A stretch of DNA of 23,936 bases, taken from assembly GCA_023396045.1 (NCBI GenBank), contig JAEWXD010000006.1, forward strand, positions 1 to 23,936, in the 5' to 3' direction. Source of the DNA: Bacillota bacterium (GTDB lineage Bacteria; Bacillota; Clostridia; Christensenellales; Aristaeellaceae). This document shows positions 22,606 through 23,936 of the stretch, piece by piece (positions within the stretch are counted from its first letter, which is position 1; every line of letters begins with the position of its first letter). Made by a program: the position numbers and the translations under genes. Under the pieces are notes generated by a model. The model saw nothing but the letters and a program-made list of their open reading frames with translations, was not told where the DNA came from and made no database searches.

Positions 22606-23598
22606 ATGCCAAAAAACATTAGTGGCAGAAGCTTTTTAAAACTGCTGGATTTTACAAGTGAAGAAATTCGTTATTTAATCAACCTTTCCAAGGACTTTAA
22701 AGCGATGAAGCGAGCAGGTATTGCACATAAATATTTGCAAGGCAAAAATATGGTTCTTTTGTTTGAAAAAACTTCTACAAGAACCCGCTGTTCCTTTGAA
22801 GTAGCTGGTTATGACTTAGGTATGGGTGTTACATACTTAGATCCCGGTTCATCCCAAATGGGTAAAAAAGAAAGTATTCCAGATACAGCACGTGTTTTGG
22901 GCAGAATGTATGATGCCATTGAATACCGTGGTTTTAGTCAAGAATTGGTAGAAGAACTTGCAAAATACGCAGGTGTACCAGTTTACAACGGCTTAACAGA
23001 CGAATTCCACCCAACCCAAATGCTTGCCGATATGCTTACTATAGAAGAAAACTTTGGCTACTTAAAAGGCTTAAATTTCACCTTTATGGGCGATGCAAGA
23101 AACAACGTAGCAAACTCTTTAATGGTTGCTTGCGCTAAATTGGGTGTAAACTTTACAGCTTGTGCTCCCAAAGCCTTGTTCCCACAAGAAGACCTGATTG
23201 CAACTTGTAGAGAAATCGCTAAAGAAAACGGTTCTACCATTACCTTAACAGAATGCATAGAAGAAGGCGCTAATGGTGCACATGTAATTTATACAGATAT
23301 TTGGGTATCCATGGGTGAACCGGACTCCGTTTGGGAAGAACGCATCAACCTACTCAAAAAATACCAAGTAAATGCTGCATTGATGGCTAAAACAGCAGAA
23401 AACTCCATCTTTATGCACTGCTTACCAAGCTTCCACGATACACGTACTACCGTTGGTGCAGAAATTGCCAAGAAATTCGGCATTACCGAAATGGAAGTAA
23501 CAGACGAAGTATTTGAATCTGCTAAGAGCAAAGTGTTTGACGAAGCAGAAAACAGAATGCACACCATCAAAGCTGTTATTTATGCAACATTAAAATAG
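22606..23598 (+). CDS. arcB: Ornithine carbamoyltransferase, catabolic
   Basis: In the arginine deiminase pathway it runs citrulline + phosphate to ornithine + carbamoyl phosphate; the same fold also works in arginine synthesis. The 330-residue protein has the carbamoyl-phosphate loop STRTR (57-61), the KKES segment typical of ornithine transferases, FMGDARNNVANSLM, DIWVSMGE, and the ornithine-binding HCLP (271-274). It is placed between arcA and arcC, so the catabolic role is preferred. GTGAGGTG before the ATG serves as RBS. One base separates its stop from the arcC start. Confidence 0.96.
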   Translation: MPKNISGRSFLKLLDFTSEEIRYLINLSKDFKAMKRAGIAHKYLQGKNMVLLFEKTSTRTRCSFEVAGYDLGMGVTYLDPGSSQMGKKESIPDTARVLGRMYDAIEYRGFSQELVEELAKYAGVPVYNGLTDEFHPTQMLADMLTIEENFGYLKGLNFTFMGDARNNVANSLMVACAKLGVNFTACAPKALFPQEDLIATCREIAKENGSTITLTECIEEGANGAHVIYTDIWVSMGEPDSVWEERINLLKKYQVNAALMAKTAENSIFMHCLPSFHDTRTTVGAEIAKKFGITEMEVTDEVFESAKSKVFDEAENRMHTIKAVIYATLK

Positions 23599-23599
23599 T

Positions 23600-23936
23600 A
23601 TGAAAACCATCGTAGTTGCGCTGGGGGGGAACGCTCTGGGAAGCACCCCCTACGAACAGCTTTCCCTTATACAAAACACTGCCCATGCACTTTGTAACTT
23701 GGTGCAAGATGGCTATCGCCTTGTGATTGCCCACGGCAATGGCCCACAAGTTGGCATGATTAACCTTGCCTTTGATTATAGTGCAGCACAAAACGTTCTT
23801 AAAAGCGATATGCCTTTTGCAGAATGTGGTGCTATGAGCCAAGGCTACATTGGTTACCATTTGCAAAATGCAATGCATAACGAATTTGTAAAACGCAATA
23901 TGCAAAAACAAGTGGTAAGCGTTGTAACCCAAGTGT
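23600..23936 (+). CDS. arcC: Carbamate kinase, N-terminal part (3' end outside window)
   Basis: The frame runs open from ATG 23600 to the window end, 112 codons visible of about 310 expected. The N-terminus MKTIVVALGGNAL is the nucleotide-kinase P-loop-like start of carbamate kinases, followed by LVIAHGNGPQVGMI and MSQGYIGYHLQNA, all family signatures. The enzyme makes ATP from carbamoyl phosphate and ADP, the energy-yielding last step of the arginine deiminase pathway. It starts one base after the arcB stop, so it is cotranscribed and probably translationally coupled. A run of seven G at about 23623-23629 encodes Gly-Gly in the active-site loop. Confidence 0.93.
   Translation, partial: MKTIVVALGGNALGSTPYEQLSLIQNTAHALCNLVQDGYRLVIAHGNGPQVGMINLAFDYSAAQNVLKSDMPFAECGAMSQGYIGYHLQNAMHNEFVKRNMQKQVVSVVTQV

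Noticed and set aside
1..23936. CRISPR arrays, insertion sequences, tRNA or rRNA genes, phage or toxin-antitoxin genes
   Set aside because: No regularly spaced repeats, transposase or integrase motifs, cloverleaf-like stretches or rRNA-like blocks were recognised by reading.

Overview
The window reads as chromosomal DNA of an AT-rich (low-GC) Gram-positive anaerobe, most likely of class Clostridia. Pointers are: strong AGGAGG-type ribosome binding sites, U-tract hairpin terminators, a PyrR-type attenuator in front of a uracil permease, an arginine deiminase (arc) locus, a K+-dependent-type membrane pyrophosphatase, a DUF6062-like protein, and a surface-anchor tail ending in PKTGD. No rRNA, tRNA, CRISPR, transposase or phage gene was seen. 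This is a placement from gene content only, not from a phylogenetic marker.

Layout. (1) 1-1600: the C-terminal part of an MFS exporter (cut by the window edge) converges on a small cysteine-rich protein with two Ada-like metal-binding repeats, whose natural start seems to be out of frame by one base. (2) 1737-4410, minus strand: hppA, and the tail of a surface protein without a signal peptide. (3) 4509-8970, plus strand: a tightly packed operon of a lipase-3/Mbeg1-like hydrolase, a MATE exporter, 3-dehydroquinate synthase and an inositol-monophosphatase-family phosphatase. (4) 9011-10509: promoter, PyrR attenuator and uracil permease. (5) 10564-11439, minus: an EamA exporter. (6) 11533-17954, plus: a sulfur-flavoured block with a YeeE/YedE transporter, a CoA-disulfide/polysulfide reductase fused to rhodanese, a taurine-type ABC importer (permease, lipoprotein, ATPase) and a LOG-family phosphoribohydrolase. 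(7) 18011-18586: dCMP deaminase. (8) 18633-22473, minus: arginine deiminase, then an intracellular GH13 amylase and a DUF6062-like protein behind a terminator. (9) 22544-23936, plus: ornithine carbamoyltransferase and the start of carbamate kinase.

How the genes fit together. arcA is divergent from arcB-arcC; together they encode arginine -> citrulline -> ornithine + carbamoyl phosphate -> ATP. The YeeE transporter and the reductase/rhodanese protein plausibly import and reduce sulfane sulfur such as thiosulfate or polysulfide, and the neighbouring tau-type importer brings in an organosulfonate; that the three form one physiological module is inference. Uracil permease is controlled by pyrimidine supply through PyrR, and the dCMP deaminase is a second pyrimidine gene. 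Most gene starts were corrected using RBS position and nearby promoters or terminators.
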